DNA from: an uncultured Nitrospinaceae bacterium
GTDB lineage: Bacteria > Nitrospinota > Nitrospinia > Nitrospinales > VA-1
Direction of reading: 5' to 3'
NCBI GenBank assembly: GCA_938073925.1
Contig: CALJGH010000156.1
Coordinates: forward strand, 1-7,620
Length of the DNA stretch: 7,620 nucleotides
How positions within the stretch are numbered: the stretch's first letter is position 1; each line of letters opens with the position of its first letter. Position numbers and translations under genes: made by a program. Positions 6,603 to 7,620 of this stretch are shown here, piece after piece. The notes beneath the pieces are model-generated. The model did not search any database and was not told the origin of the DNA. It saw nothing but the letters and a program-made list of their open reading frames with translations.

Positions 6603-7079
6603 TCAGTAACCACTACCGCTATATGAGGGCATATAATTTGGAGATGAAATTGTATCCGATCCTTCTATTTGATGTTTTTTAGGTTTTTTGAGGTTACAAG
6701 GTATTTTTGGATTTTTATCGCAATTATGTTCAATAAGTAATTTAGACTCTGATATTATTTTATTGTTTGGAGAAAGCTTCAAAGCCCATTGAAGATGTTT
6801 TGCTGCCTCTAGGTGTTTTCCAAGCTGATGAAAAGTTAAGCCAAGGTTATAAAATATCTCACCTCTTTTTCGATCAACCACTGAAGCTATCTGAAAATGT
6901 TTTAAGGCTTGATTGAATTTTTTTTTCTTATATGCGTTTATTCCTAGTTTATTCTGATCATTGCCAACTGAATGAGAACCTTCGATAGCAGGTAAATCCA
7001 AAATCTCTTCCCCAAATAATGGATTAACATTTGCTAGAATAAAAAAAACAGCCCCCATAAAAATAAATTTTATATTCAT
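6603..7079 (-). CDS. Exported TPR-repeat protein of unknown function
   Basis: This 158-residue protein begins with a signal peptide (MNIKFIFMGAVFFILANVNP, cleavage probably near LFG|EE at 23). Residues about 43-106 form two tetratricopeptide repeats: one around NAYKKKKFNQALKHFQIA, one around IFYNLGLTFHQLGKHLEAA then KHLQWALKLSP. TPRs are protein-binding helical hairpins, so a periplasmic adaptor role is possible. The tail has two Cys (120 and 128), a basic Lys-rich patch and a Ser/Tyr/Gly-rich end (SYSGSGY). The Shine-Dalgarno GGGAG (7086-7090) is 6 nt before the ATG and lies inside the end of the preceding GIY-YIG ORF, with only 2 nt between the two genes. The partner is unknown. Confidence 0.82.
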   Translation of the reverse strand: MNIKFIFMGAVFFILANVNPLFGEEILDLPAIEGSHSVGNDQNKLGINAYKKKKFNQALKHFQIASVVDRKRGEIFYNLGLTFHQLGKHLEAAKHLQWALKLSPNNKIISESKLLIEHNCDKNPKIPCNLKKPKKHQIEGSDTISSPNYMPSYSGSGY

Positions 7080-7081
7080 AT

Positions 7082-7246
7082 CTAACTCCCATTTTTTTTC
7101 ATTTTTTCTTTTGGAGTGAACTCTTGTGGACCACTATTAATATGACTTCTCAGACGTTTTTGCGGTGAGTTGGTTTTTCCAACGTATCTTACCTTGGCGT
7201 CAATTGGATCAAACAATCCATAAATAAATACAGTTTTAGAGCCCAT
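7082..7246 (-). CDS. Truncated GIY-YIG nuclease-domain ORF (54 aa)
   Basis: A 54-codon minus-strand ORF reads VFIYGLFDPIDAKVRYVGK and then TNSPQKRLRSHINSG. IYGL...RYVGKT...RL..H is the N-terminal half of a GIY-YIG nuclease domain of the kind found in phage and homing-type proteins: the GIY-like motif is YGL, the YIG motif is YVG, and an Arg follows in KRL. The frame then ends in KEKMKKNGS and a TAG at 7082-7084. The segment that should carry the catalytic Glu and the rest of the fold is absent, so it is probably inactive. Runs of A6 and A8 near the end are candidate sites for a frameshift or deletion. An in-frame stop lies just before the ATG and its ribosome site is weak. It is 2 nt from the TPR gene. 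Confidence 0.65.
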   Translation of the reverse strand: MGSKTVFIYGLFDPIDAKVRYVGKTNSPQKRLRSHINSGPQEFTPKEKMKKNGS

Positions 7247-7335
7247 AGAACTAGCCTATAGAATGGTAAAGGCCTTATTGTATTACAGGACGGGGGAAAC
7301 GAGGAACGGAAAGAGCGTGGGATTCTGCCTTCATT

Positions 7336-7357
7336 TGGTAAACATTCTGGTAAACAT
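7336..7357. repeat. Tandem 10-bp direct repeat TGGTAAACAT
   Basis: TGGTAAACAT occurs at 7336-7345 and again at 7348-7357, with a 12-bp period. Tandem ~10-bp repeats beside a tRNA-derived attachment sequence are what integrase arm-type sites look like, and this pair lies about 50 nt from the tRNA fragment. It could also be an operator or a chance duplication. Confidence 0.5.
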
Positions 7358-7360
7358 AAT

Positions 7361-7394
7361 AAAAAATGGGCTACAGCATAAACTGTAACCCATT
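7361..7394 (-). terminator. Terminator behind the tRNA-Lys fragment
   Basis: On the minus strand a 12-bp stem AATGGGTTACAG / CTGTAGCCCATT (7383-7394 with 7365-7376) closes a 6-nt loop and is followed by a T-tract (7361-7366). One pair is G-U on the minus transcript but a C-A mismatch on the plus, which shows the working orientation. It lies just past the tRNA 3' end and probably ended the original tRNA transcript; it now would also serve the DHH phosphoesterase gene. Confidence 0.85.
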
Positions 7395-7405
7395 GTATTT
7401 ATTAG

Positions 7406-7447
7406 TGGGCCGTCTCGGGATCGAACCGAGGACCTACTGATTAAGAG
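7406..7447 (-). pseudogene. tRNA-Lys(CTT) 3' half, probable att-site scar
   Basis: The minus strand carries the last 42 nt of a tRNA: anticodon loop CTCTTAA (anticodon CTT, Lys), 3' anticodon strand TCAGT, variable loop, a perfect T-arm (CTCGG TTCGATC CCGAG), the 3' acceptor strand ACGGCCC and discriminator A. CCA is not encoded. Upstream of the anticodon loop the sequence does not supply the pairing ACTGA strand, D-arm or 5' acceptor strand; it is instead the end of a protein gene. The break at the anticodon loop is a known crossover zone for tyrosine integrases that use tRNA genes, so this is best read as an attachment-site remnant rather than a working tRNA. Confidence 0.85.
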
Positions 7448-7465
7448 ACGGACAATACTGAATAC

Positions 7466-7620
7466 TTAGCCATTGTTTCGAATCTTGTCTACGATCTCTT
7501 TCAGTTTTGTGTCTGCATCTCCTACTTCTAATTGGCAGGTACCAGCGCCCTTGTGGCCACCACCACCATATTGACTCATTAGCTCACCTACATCTGTATT
7601 ACAATCTCGATTTAAAATAT
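7466..7620 (-). CDS. DHH/DHHA1-family phosphoesterase, C-terminal end (partial)
   Basis: The last 50 residues of a minus-strand gene are visible; its start lies beyond the right edge and its TAA is at 7466-7468. The peptide contains ELMSQYGGGGHKGAGTCQL and ends IVDKIRNNG. GGGGHKGAGTCQ is the glycine-rich GGGH motif of the DHHA1 substrate-binding domain, found in DHH phosphoesterases such as NrnA-like oligoribonuclease/PAP phosphatases and exopolyphosphatase-like relatives. The exact substrate cannot be told from this end. The stop is 18 nt from the tRNA-Lys fragment, so the gene may belong to whatever was inserted at that tRNA, or may be a host gene brought there by rearrangement. Confidence 0.78.
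   Translation of the reverse strand, partial: ILNRDCNTDVGELMSQYGGGGHKGAGTCQLEVGDADTKLKEIVDKIRNNG

Noticed and set aside
7300..7330. Possible second tRNA 3' end (minus-strand AATCCCACGCTCT, similar to tRNA-Ser tails)
   Set aside because: No 5' T-stem strand complements CCCAC and the rest of the T-loop is missing, so it is too weak to call.
1..7620. CRISPR array, transposase or IS ends
   Set aside because: No regularly spaced repeats, transposase motifs or paired terminal inverted repeats with target duplications were seen.

Overview
The window is AT-rich bacterial chromosomal DNA dominated by a complete urea ABC transporter operon, urtABCDE (517-6246, plus strand). A signal peptide on UrtA, the tail of an outer-membrane porin at the left edge and a small lipoprotein all point to a Gram-negative (diderm) host. 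The -24/-12 element upstream of urtA points to a sigma-54 (RpoN) nitrogen-type regulatory circuit. A porin placed next to urt genes, with low GC, is reminiscent of nitrite-oxidizing lineages such as Nitrospinota. That taxonomic guess is inference from memory of family layouts and would need a protein search.

Layout. 1-140: last 45 codons of a porin, closed by a strong intrinsic terminator (174-207). 208-516: AT-rich regulatory region with a candidate NtrC-like site (343-359) and a close match to a sigma-54 promoter (434-449). 517-1830: urtA. 1831-1954: two hairpins; the second looks like an intrinsic terminator/attenuator and contains the first available ATG of urtB. 1955-6246: urtB, urtC, urtD and urtE, packed with spacings of 3 nt, an 8-nt overlap and 1 nt. 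6261-6294: probable operon terminator.

How the genes work together. The porin would let urea or small amides through the outer membrane. UrtA binds urea in the periplasm, UrtB and UrtC form the inner-membrane channel, and UrtD and UrtE supply ATP hydrolysis. The hairpins after urtA would keep the binding protein in excess over the membrane and ATPase subunits. No urease genes lie in the window.

6247-7620 is a different kind of DNA: short minus-strand genes and fragments. These are a 44-residue putative lipoprotein, a 158-residue exported TPR protein, a 54-residue truncated GIY-YIG nuclease ORF directly ahead of the TPR gene, a tandem 10-bp repeat, and a strong minus-strand terminator behind the 3' half of a tRNA-Lys(CTT) gene whose 5' half is missing. 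The 3' end of a DHH/DHHA1 phosphoesterase gene follows at the right edge. A tRNA 3' half without its 5' half is the usual scar of tRNA-targeted integration, so the right end of the window is probably a junction of a genomic island. I found no wholly new system. The most worthwhile items are this att-like scar, the truncated GIY-YIG/TPR pair, and the attenuator that holds the urtB start codon.
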